Shown piece after piece: positions 17,738 through 24,647 of a DNA stretch of 64,000 nucleotides. Where the stretch lies: contig NZ_BSNS01000011.1 of NCBI RefSeq assembly GCF_030160115.1, positions 248,001 through 312,000 on the forward strand, in the 5' to 3' direction. Numbering within the stretch: position 1 is the first letter of the stretch; the number at the start of each line of letters is the position of its first letter. A program made the translations under genes and the position numbers. This DNA is from Devosia nitrariae. GTDB taxonomy: Bacteria; Pseudomonadota; Alphaproteobacteria; Rhizobiales; Devosiaceae. The notes beneath the pieces were generated by a model. The model worked only from the letters and a program-made list of their open reading frames with translations. It searched no databases and was not told the origin of the DNA.

Positions 17738-17776
17738 AGGCGTGGACACCATTCCCCAAACACCATTCCCACGCCT
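17738..17776. promoter_or_regulatory. Compound repeat upstream of the membrane protein gene
   Basis: AGGCGTGG (17738-17745) and CCACGCCT (17769-17776) form a perfect inverted repeat. Between them is a direct repeat, ACACCATTCCC at 17746-17756 and again at 17760-17770, which overlaps the right arm by two bases. The arrangement suggests an operator for a multimeric regulator, plausibly the LuxR-type protein encoded just upstream. That link is inference. Confidence 0.55.
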
Positions 17777-17872
17777 CCGTGACCGGAAGGGCATGCGCTG
17801 AGCGCTGCCATAGGCTGGAACCGCACGAGGAATGCGGTCTCGTCTGAACGGTTCGGCGAGGAGGGAAATACC

Positions 17873-18550
17873 GTGCCCACGAACGAAAGAGTGGAAGTTC
17901 AGCCGCGGTGGTCGAGACCTAGGTTGCCGGAAGGACTGGCGACGCGGCTCACGGGACCCGGCGGCTACTACAATCTCGGCAATGCAATAGGCCTCGGCAT
18001 GGGCCTCTTGCTGCAGATGCGCCTCGATTTGAGCGGGGAGGCAGGTCTCTTCGCCTCACTCGGGGCAGCAGGGCAATATCTCGCCGGCGGCTGGAGCGCC
18101 GCTGCACTCACGGTTGCGACAATCATCTTTTTTTGGAGCGGCGAGGAATACCACCGCGCCTGGGCGAACGGGATTCCCAATCCATTGAGGATCCAGCGCG
18201 GTGATTTCCTGTCCGGCATGGGCTCGGTAGCGCTCGGAGTGAGCCTCCTTCTTGTGGCCGACCCGATCCTAGCCGCGACCTCGGGCCTGCTCCATGCGGC
18301 AGGCAAGTTCGGCAGCGCCTTCAAGCTCGGCGCGCACCGAGCACGGCTTTTCGGCGTCAACGTGCCGGAGCTCTTCCGCGTCTCGGTTCTCGTCAGCCGC
18401 TTCCCCGCCATCGTCGTCGCCCTGATCGAGATCGCGCGCCTGCTCGGTGGCCTGATGATCGATCCATTCCATGATCTTGCGATGCCGATAACGCTTCTCC
18501 TCTGCTACTTGCTTTGGTCACGGGCAGATATGCTTCTATTAAATAAATAA
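17873..18550 (+). CDS. Hypothetical integral membrane protein
   Basis: A GTG at 17873 follows a GAGGAGGG site. The 225-residue product has about five hydrophobic segments, around residues 38-50, 78-92, 115-135, 165-185 and 200-220. A soluble N-terminus contains LTGPGGYYNLGNAIGLGMG. No transporter signature was recognised. It lies between the LuxR-type regulator and the LOG-family gene in one direction, so it is probably part of a unit controlled by that regulator. Confidence 0.65.
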   Translation: MPTNERVEVQPRWSRPRLPEGLATRLTGPGGYYNLGNAIGLGMGLLLQMRLDLSGEAGLFASLGAAGQYLAGGWSAAALTVATIIFFWSGEEYHRAWANGIPNPLRIQRGDFLSGMGSVALGVSLLLVADPILAATSGLLHAAGKFGSAFKLGAHRARLFGVNVPELFRVSVLVSRFPAIVVALIEIARLLGGLMIDPFHDLAMPITLLLCYLLWSRADMLLLNK

Positions 18551-18586
18551 CACAGAAGAAATGCTGTAAAAACAAGGAGAAATACA

Positions 18587-19393
18587 ATGGACGCGTCTAT
18601 CGTTGGGGACTCGTTTTTTGGGGTGCCTCTCCAAACTTCCTTACGGTTACCACCACCCCCGCGCCCCTTTGGAACGGTCTGCGTGTTCTGCGGTGCGAGT
18701 TCGGGAGCCGATCCGCGCTTCGTTTCCGCCGCAGCCGAGCTTGGGCGCACCATCGCGCTCGAGGGCCTCCGTCTTGTCTATGGAGGCGGTGCAAGCGGCC
18801 TGATGGACGCGGTAGCCCGAGGGGCGGCCGAGCATGGCGGCCCCGTGACCGCTGTCACCCCCCATTTCCTTGCCCATCGCATCCCGCAACTGTCGGTACC
18901 CCACGAAATCGTGGCGGTTCCCGACATGCATACACGCAAGAAGATCATGTTCGAGCGCTCCGACGCCTTCATTGCGCTTCCGGGTGGGATTGGGACGATT
19001 GAGGAACTGACCGAGGTCGTGACCCTGCACAAGCTGGACCAGGACCGGAAGCCTGTCGTGATCGCCAATTTCGGCGGCTTCTGGGACCCGCTCCTGGAGC
19101 TGTTCGCACACCTTGAACGGACTGGCTTCATGCATGCCGAAGCGCTCGGTCGGTGCCTCGTGGCGCAGACGCCACGGGCCATCCTGCCCGCAATTCGCGC
19201 CGCGCTGGACGAGACTGCAGTACCGCCCGTCCATGCACCCCGCGAGGACACGCCCGCTTTGGCGCGTCTCGCGAGCCTGCCGGACAAACAGAGCGGATGC
19301 GAAAAAGTGGGTACCGGTTTTTCGCGAAGAATCCCGCGTCAACAAAGAGCTAGAGCGAGCGATTCGATTCCATCAAATCGCATCCCGCTCTAG
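18587..19393 (+). CDS. LOG-family protein (TIGR00730), C-terminus rebuilt by a repeat
   Basis: The 268-residue protein has the Rossmann-type LOG fold: FCGASSG (35-40), VYGGGASGLMDAVA (64-77) and the LPGGIGTIEE motif at 131-140. This family includes cytokinin riboside 5'-monophosphate phosphoribohydrolases that release the base from nucleoside monophosphates; some members act as nucleotide pyrophosphorylases. The last ~33 residues (236-268, SGCEKVGTGFSRR...) are encoded by a dispersed repeat at 19290-19393, and the stop codon is the TAG of its terminal CTAG. The native C-terminus has therefore been replaced or extended. The fold and active site lie before this point, so function may be retained. 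The ATG at 18587 follows AAGGAG. Confidence 0.88.
   Translation: MDASIVGDSFFGVPLQTSLRLPPPPRPFGTVCVFCGASSGADPRFVSAAAELGRTIALEGLRLVYGGGASGLMDAVARGAAEHGGPVTAVTPHFLAHRIPQLSVPHEIVAVPDMHTRKKIMFERSDAFIALPGGIGTIEELTEVVTLHKLDQDRKPVVIANFGGFWDPLLELFAHLERTGFMHAEALGRCLVAQTPRAILPAIRAALDETAVPPVHAPREDTPALARLASLPDKQSGCEKVGTGFSRRIPRQQRARASDSIPSNRIPL
19290..19393. repeat. Dispersed palindromic repeat, family A copy 1
   Basis: The copy starts AGAGCGGATGCGAAAAAGTG, has the core GGTACCGGTTTTTCGCG and continues AATCCCGCGTCAACAA. It then carries an extra downstream arm ending CGCATCCCGCTCTAG. It is read through by the LOG gene and supplies its last codons and stop. Other copies are at 24572-24647, 31092-31150 and 53477-53542. 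Confidence 0.8.
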
Positions 19394-19409
19394 CCGGGGG
19401 GATGTCGCC

Positions 19410-20042
19410 ATGTCCGCTTCGCCCCTTCTTTCGGCGTCCATGCTTCAGTTCCTGATGGCCTATGTGGTCGTGCTGATAACGCCGGGACCGATCTCGTTCG
19501 CAACGGGAAGCCTTGCTTCCCTCCACGGCTTCGGCCGAACGGCTCCGCTCCTCGCGGGTGTCGGCATGGGGACGGCTATTCTGGCAACTCTGATGGCGCT
19601 CGGCGCCATGCACCTTGCCGGATGGCTGTCGATTCCGGTGGTGAAGATCGTGGGAGCGGTGGCGCTGGCATCGATAGCGCTGCACATCGCCCGAACCGCG
19701 CCACCTGACGACCCCATTATGGAGGAGCCCCGCAAGCTGCACGCCGGATTGTTTATAGCAGGACTTCTTCTCAGCTTGCTTGCGCCGCAGACCGCGTCCT
19801 TCTTTGCCATCTCGTTCACGGGGTTGACGGTGCCGATCCGAGATCTTGTCGAGGCACTCTCGGTAGCGCTGATTTCCGGGATACTGGGCGTTGGCTGGTA
19901 CGCACTGTTGGCACTCGCCTTTTCGCGTCCATCTGTCCGCGTCGTCGCCCGGCGAAGCCATCGGGTCATCTGCTGGGTCGCGGCGGCTCTGCTGGCTCTC
20001 ATGGCTCTTTATTCCGCACTGTCTGCTTTTTCATCCGACTGA
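19410..20042 (+). CDS. LysE/RhtB-family exporter, copy 2
   Basis: The 210-residue, six-helix protein is a close paralogue of the exporter at 5900-6532, with the same length and the same ITPGPISFATG motif. The nucleotide sequences are visibly alike over most of the gene, so the duplication is fairly recent. The ATG at 19410 begins just after the family A repeat. It is followed by the 72-aa partner gene after the same short spacing as copy 1. The substrate is unknown. Confidence 0.87.
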   Translation: MSASPLLSASMLQFLMAYVVVLITPGPISFATGSLASLHGFGRTAPLLAGVGMGTAILATLMALGAMHLAGWLSIPVVKIVGAVALASIALHIARTAPPDDPIMEEPRKLHAGLFIAGLLLSLLAPQTASFFAISFTGLTVPIRDLVEALSVALISGILGVGWYALLALAFSRPSVRVVARRSHRVICWVAAALLALMALYSALSAFSSD

Positions 20043-20052
20043 GGAGGAGCCT

Positions 20053-20271
20053 GTGTCCTGTAAACCAACTCCTAGGTTTGAAGCCGTTCTGGCGCCCGAT
20101 GACCGCTGGATGATTTTTGACCTGATCGACGGATTGCCAGTGGAAATGGGCGGTCAAGTGCTCATCGGACTGGATCGACGGGCTGCGCTCGATCTGGAGC
20201 GCCGTTTGAACCGGGGCGGGTACCAGTCGGACTCCGCTGCTGTTAGTTCTGGGAGAGATAGGCCTTACTGA
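20053..20271 (+). CDS. Small conserved 72-aa protein, copy 2
   Basis: A GTG start at 20053 follows GAGGAGG. The 72 residues read SCKPTPRFEAVLAP, RWMIFDL, GQVLIGLDR, LERRLNR and then a divergent tail. Length, start codon, Shine-Dalgarno and distance from the exporter match copy 1 at 6544. The 3' end overlaps the converging formamidase-like gene by 29 bases (20243-20271). The function is unknown; conservation of the pair is the main evidence that it is real. Confidence 0.75.
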   Translation: MSCKPTPRFEAVLAPDDRWMIFDLIDGLPVEMGGQVLIGLDRRAALDLERRLNRGGYQSDSAAVSSGRDRPY

Positions 20272-21232
20272 TGGATGCGCCGATCGTGTATTTCGGATCG
20301 ACCATGTTTCCGAGGCGCACCTTTCCGGCCTGCGTAAGCAGGAAGTAGGCGTCGATCTCCTCAAATCCGAAATCGGCCAGCCATCGGACCAGTTCCCGAT
20401 AAGCTATCCGCGCCGCGTCTTCCAAGGGACGGGCGCTGCCGATCGCCGTGATCATCCGCTCGTTCTCGAGTCGCGGCCAGTGGATTTGCCAGCCCTTGAT
20501 CAGATCGACCTGCACGGTGGTCGTCGACGCGATCTCGACCGCCACCCCGCAGAGCTCGCCGTCGCCCTGGGTTGCGTGGCAGTCTCCGAGATAGAGGTAA
20601 GCGTCCTTGTGATGAACCGGGAAATAGAGGATCGCTCCCGGTCCAACGTCGGGCAGGTCCATGTTGCCGCCCCAGTAGTCCGGCTGAAGCGAGCTCACGG
20701 CCTCGATCTCCGGCGACACGCCCAGCGTGCCGATGAAGGGCTCGTAGGGCAGGGTGATGCGCGGGCTGAAGCGGATGCCGTCCTCCGTCACCTCGAGCTT
20801 GCGCACGATTTCCGGCAACGGCTGGTTCAGCATCGCGGTCTGCATCGTTCCAACGAGGCCGCCGAATTCGCTGATAAGGGCCGTCGTGCCAACCGGCTGC
20901 GGACCTCGCGGCTTTATCGAGTGGATGCGCACGCAGAGCACATCGCCCTTCTCGGCGCCCTCGACCGCGATCGGTCCGCATTGCGGGTTGAGAAATGGCA
21001 TGTGCAAGAGCTCGGAGGGTTTGTCGTCCGCAGTCTTGATCACGCCCTCGAACGCATCCCGCGTTTCGGCAACGACAATGTCGCCGGGCCGGATCCGAAG
21101 CACTGGTTCGGCGTAAGGGCCGTAGACGTAGTGATAGACGCCTTGTCTGTCTTCCGTCAGCTCATGCGTCAGGCCTGCCTCGCCCCGGGCGACGCCTCTC
21201 CTCGCCATGATGGAGTTTTCTTCCCAGACCAT
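20243..21232 (-). CDS. Acetamidase/formamidase family protein (FmdA/AmdA)
   Basis: The 329-residue protein matches the FmdA_AmdA family: PVLRIRPGDIVVAETRDAFEG near the N-terminus, NPQCGPIAVEGAEKGDVL, a central GPGAILYFPVHHKDAYLYLGDCHATQGDGE block that carries metal ligands, and CGVAVEI. Members hydrolyse formamide or acetamide to the acid and ammonia; the true substrate here is not evident. The start at 21232 (MVWEEN) follows AGGGAGGA; the longer frame to 21301 is rejected. It is divergent from the mannoside importer at 21424. Confidence 0.9.
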   Translation of the reverse strand: MVWEENSIMARRGVARGEAGLTHELTEDRQGVYHYVYGPYAEPVLRIRPGDIVVAETRDAFEGVIKTADDKPSELLHMPFLNPQCGPIAVEGAEKGDVLCVRIHSIKPRGPQPVGTTALISEFGGLVGTMQTAMLNQPLPEIVRKLEVTEDGIRFSPRITLPYEPFIGTLGVSPEIEAVSSLQPDYWGGNMDLPDVGPGAILYFPVHHKDAYLYLGDCHATQGDGELCGVAVEIASTTTVQVDLIKGWQIHWPRLENERMITAIGSARPLEDAARIAYRELVRWLADFGFEEIDAYFLLTQAGKVRLGNMVDPKYTIGASISKAYLSQN

Positions 21233-21423
21233 AGAGTCCTCCCTGTACCTGAATTTTCGCTGTCGTTGGGACGCCCATCCAACGCGGTGAGAACGTTGCA
21301 ATGGTGATGTACCGGGTCTAGGCTACCCCTAACCGTCCCCCGGGCCCAAACATTTGGTTCTTCGCGGGATCGGAGGCGGCAACTGGCCGATTCAACGGCC
21401 GGGCAACAAGGAGGAGGACGAAC

Positions 21424-22722
21424 ATGAAACGCAGTTTCGTTGCGACTTTGCTTGCTTGCACTGTCTTGGGCGGCACCGGGGCTCTCGCCCAGGAGCTCGT
21501 GACAGCCGATCGCGTCGGTGATCCTGGCGCGCCCAACGTGTTGACCTTCAGGACGAACCCCGGGCAGTCACCCAACAACCCGAGCCCGGAACAGAATGCA
21601 GCCTTCAAGCCGATATGGCAGGAGTTCGCCGAGGCGCATCCGGACTGGCAGGTGCAGTTCGAGTTCTTCAGCACCGACATTGGCGGCGAGCATGCGCGCC
21701 TCCTCGAGCAGGCCCGCGCCGGCCGCGCGCCCGATTGCGTGTCGGTCGACTCGTTCCAGCTTGCACTGTTCGTTCAGAACGGCGTGCTGCAGCCAGTCAC
21801 GAGCTTCTTTGAGCAGGAAGAGATCGACGACCTGTTCCCCTTCATCCGGGAAGGAATCACCGGCGAGGACGGCGAGATCTATGCCTGGTGGTGGGGCACC
21901 GACCTTCGCATCTTTTACCGTGACACGACGGTGATGCCCGACGCGCCGGCGACCTGGGACGAACTCCAGGCGGCCGCAAGTGCGGCGGCTGAGGCCGGCA
22001 AGGAGGGCGTCCTGTTCAATGGCGGGCGCTGGGAGGGCACGGCTTTCGACTGGCTGGCCCACTTCTGGAGCCAGGGGGGCGAGCTCGTCGACGATACCGG
22101 CAAGCCGATCTTTGGCGAAGGCGACAACCGCGAGTACATGCTCAACGCGCTGACCTTCTACGACGAACTGGTCGAGAGCGGTGCTGCACCGTCGCGCGTT
22201 GCCAACATCGCGACCTACGATGATTTCAATGCCGCCGCGATCGCGGGCACCGCCGCCAGCTTTATCGGAGGCCATTGGCAGCGTTCCCAGATCCGCGAAG
22301 GCATGTCGCCCGAGCAGTTCGCCAACTGGGAAGTCTCCGAGATCCCCGGACCGACACCCGACCAGCGCGCAACCGGCACAGGTGGCTGGACCGTTGCGGC
22401 GTTCTCTGACGACCCTGCCAAGATCGAGATGTGCGTCGCGCTCATGCGCGAAGTGTTCATGGGCCCGGCCAACGAAGTCGTCGGCGACCTGCCCACGCGG
22501 CAGGCGCTGTTCGACTCGCTGCCCCGCTTCCAGGACGAGTACTTTACCCAGTTGCGCGACTATCTTGTGAACGGCAAGGCGAGGCCGGGCGTGCCGATCT
22601 ATCCCGAGATCTCGAACCAGCTGCAGATCATGATGGGTGAAGTGCTGGCCCAGACCAAGGAGCCGGACGCGGCCCTCACCGACGCCTGGAACGCGGTCAA
22701 CGAAGCCTATAGCCGCATGTAA
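21424..22722 (+). CDS. ABC importer, solute-binding protein (mannoside-type locus)
   Basis: The 432-residue exported protein has a signal peptide (about residues 1-22, ending ALAQ) and the extracellular family 1 carbohydrate-binding layout, including QARAGRAPDCVSVDS, YAWWWGTDLRIFYRD and ASFIGGHWQRSQ. It is the first gene of an operon with two permeases, a GH38 alpha-mannosidase and an ATPase. A mannose-containing oligosaccharide is therefore the likely ligand, by inference. A GC-rich stem-loop follows its stop. Confidence 0.92.
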   Translation: MKRSFVATLLACTVLGGTGALAQELVTADRVGDPGAPNVLTFRTNPGQSPNNPSPEQNAAFKPIWQEFAEAHPDWQVQFEFFSTDIGGEHARLLEQARAGRAPDCVSVDSFQLALFVQNGVLQPVTSFFEQEEIDDLFPFIREGITGEDGEIYAWWWGTDLRIFYRDTTVMPDAPATWDELQAAASAAAEAGKEGVLFNGGRWEGTAFDWLAHFWSQGGELVDDTGKPIFGEGDNREYMLNALTFYDELVESGAAPSRVANIATYDDFNAAAIAGTAASFIGGHWQRSQIREGMSPEQFANWEVSEIPGPTPDQRATGTGGWTVAAFSDDPAKIEMCVALMREVFMGPANEVVGDLPTRQALFDSLPRFQDEYFTQLRDYLVNGKARPGVPIYPEISNQLQIMMGEVLAQTKEPDAALTDAWNAVNEAYSRM

Positions 22723-22730
22723 TTGGGATC

Positions 22731-22760
22731 GGCGCGCGGCGCTCATGCGCCGCGCGCGCC
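22731..22760 (+). promoter_or_regulatory. Intercistronic GC-rich stem-loop
   Basis: GGCGCGCGGCGC (22731-22742) pairs with GCGCCGCGCGCGCC (22747-22760) around a four-base TCAT loop. It lies between the binding-protein stop and the permease start with no T-run, which fits an mRNA-stabilising structure behind the binding-protein cistron. Confidence 0.65.
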
Positions 22761-22803
22761 TTCCGTCTGCGATGCGTGATCGGCCCAATATGGGGATGAT
22801 GCC

Positions 22804-23736
22804 ATGACCGAGGGCGTTGCCACGGCCAATGCCGCGTTGCGCACACGGCGCCGCCCGAGGTGGCGGATCAGCGAACACCCCTATATCTGGGTCGCGCCGC
22901 TGACGCTGTTGCTGCTTGCCACCTACGTCTACCCTGCCGTGGAGGTGGTGCGTTTCTCGTTCACCAACGCGACCCTGCTCAATCCCGAGTACGAGTACAC
23001 GCTGCGCAGCTACCAGGCGCTGCAGCGCAACACCAGCCTCGGCGGGCTGCTCTGGATCACCTTTCTATTCGTCTTCGCGAGCGTCGTTTTCCAGCTCCTC
23101 TTGGGCCTGTTGATCGCGCTCGCCCTTAACCGCGGCGTCAACCGCAATCTGCCAGGAGTCTCCGTCGTACGGATCGTCATTCTCTCGTCGTGGATCGTGC
23201 CCGGCGTCGCCGCCGGCATCGTCTGGCAGCTCATCTTCAGCGAAGCCAGCTACGGCTTCCTCAACAGCCTGCTGAGGGACGTCGGCCTGCCGCCGGTGAA
23301 GTGGCTCTCGCGTCCCGATATTGCGATCTGGTCCGCAGTTATCGCCAACATCTGGCGTGGAACGGCCTTTTCGATGATCCTGCTCTACGCCGGACTCGTG
23401 ATCATCCCCAAGAGCCTCTACGAAGCGGCGGCGGTGGACGGCGCGAGCGCGTGGCGGCAGTTTTGGTACGTGACGCTGCCACAGCTGAGGCCGATCCTGC
23501 TGATCAACACCATCCTCATATCGATCTTCACGCTCAACACGTTCGATCTGATCCTGGCGCTCACAGGCGGCGGTCCGGGCCGCGCGACGGAGGTGCTCTC
23601 GCTTTACGCCTACAACCTCGTTTTCCGGAATTTCGATCTGGCCAACGGCTCGGTGATCGCCGTGGTGCTGCTCGCCATCAGCGTCGTCTTCACCTTCTTC
23701 TACATCCGGCTGCTGCCGAAGGAGAATGAGACATGA
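22804..23736 (+). CDS. ABC sugar importer, permease 1
   Basis: The 310-residue inner-membrane protein has a basic N-terminus, about six helices and the EAA loop LYEAAAVDGASAWRQFWYVT near residue 203. Its stop overlaps the start of permease 2 (23733-23736). It forms the CUT1-type translocation channel with permease 2. Confidence 0.92.
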   Translation: MTEGVATANAALRTRRRPRWRISEHPYIWVAPLTLLLLATYVYPAVEVVRFSFTNATLLNPEYEYTLRSYQALQRNTSLGGLLWITFLFVFASVVFQLLLGLLIALALNRGVNRNLPGVSVVRIVILSSWIVPGVAAGIVWQLIFSEASYGFLNSLLRDVGLPPVKWLSRPDIAIWSAVIANIWRGTAFSMILLYAGLVIIPKSLYEAAAVDGASAWRQFWYVTLPQLRPILLINTILISIFTLNTFDLILALTGGGPGRATEVLSLYAYNLVFRNFDLANGSVIAVVLLAISVVFTFFYIRLLPKENET

Positions 23737-24575
23737 GGATGTCGACAAAACAGCGGTTGGGCGATGCCGGTACATACCTCGCCTATCTCGTTGTCTGTCT
23801 GTTCTTTGCGGGACCGCTGCTCTGGCTGATCTCGCTTTCGATCCGCACCGCGGCGGAGGTCTATGTCAGCGACATCAGGTTGTGGCCGCAGAACCCGACG
23901 CTCGACAACTACTTCAGCGTCCTCGGCAACCAGCTGTTCCCGCGCTATTTGTGGAACGGTCTGTTGCTTTCGGTCGCCGGCGCGTTCGGAGCGATGCTAT
24001 TCGCAACCCCTGCCGCCTATGCGCTCTCGCGTTTCGAATTTCCCGCCAAGCGCCCTGTGATGATCGGAATCCTGGCCTTCCAGATGATCTCGCCGCTCGT
24101 GATCATGGTCCCGCTCTACCGCTACATGGACCGCATCGGCCTCACCGACAGCCATTTCGGGGCCAGCATGCTCTACATCGCCGTTGCCGCGCCGCTCTTT
24201 ACCTGGATGCTGAAGGGGTTCATCGACGGCATCCCACGCAGCCTCGAGGAGGCTGCGATGATCGACGGCTGCACACGCTTCGGCGCATTCCTGCGCGTGA
24301 TCATGCCGCTGAGCCTGCCGGGCTTGACCTCGGCCTTCGTGCTGAACGCCATTCTCGGCTGGTCGCAGTTCATCATCCCGTTCATTCTGCTCAGCAAGCC
24401 CGCGCTGCAGCCGATTGCCGTCGGCATCTTCAATTTCCAGGGGACGTACAACACGACCTCGACCCAGGTGCTCGCTGCCGCGAGCGTCCTCTCCATCGTT
24501 CCGGCGATCGTAACTTTCCTCGTGCTGCAACGCTTCATCATCGGCGCCCTGACCGCGGGCGCGGTGAAGGGCTAG
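23733..24575 (+). CDS. ABC sugar importer, permease 2
   Basis: The 280-residue MalG-like inner-membrane protein has six helices and the EAA loop LEEAAMIDGCTRFGAFLRVI. The ATG lies in the ATGA overlap with permease 1. Its TAG stop (24573-24575) is part of the CTAG that begins a dispersed repeat, so the repeat boundary and the end of the gene coincide. Confidence 0.92.
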   Translation: MRMSTKQRLGDAGTYLAYLVVCLFFAGPLLWLISLSIRTAAEVYVSDIRLWPQNPTLDNYFSVLGNQLFPRYLWNGLLLSVAGAFGAMLFATPAAYALSRFEFPAKRPVMIGILAFQMISPLVIMVPLYRYMDRIGLTDSHFGASMLYIAVAAPLFTWMLKGFIDGIPRSLEEAAMIDGCTRFGAFLRVIMPLSLPGLTSAFVLNAILGWSQFIIPFILLSKPALQPIAVGIFNFQGTYNTTSTQVLAAASVLSIVPAIVTFLVLQRFIIGALTAGAVKG

Positions 24576-24647
24576 AGCGGGGTGCAAAAGGTGGGAACCG
24601 GTTTTTTGCAAACTATCCCGCGACAACAGGAAGTTAGAGCGCGATGC
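24572..24647. repeat. Dispersed palindromic repeat, family A copy 2, inside an operon
   Basis: The copy reads CTAGAGCGGGGTGCAAAAGG, core GGGAACCGGTTTTTTGC, then ATCCCGCGACAACAGG and TTAGAGCGCGATGCG. It fills the gap between permease 2 and the alpha-mannosidase. It supplies the stop codon of the former (TAG) and the first candidate start codon of the latter (ATG at 24644). Confidence 0.8.
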
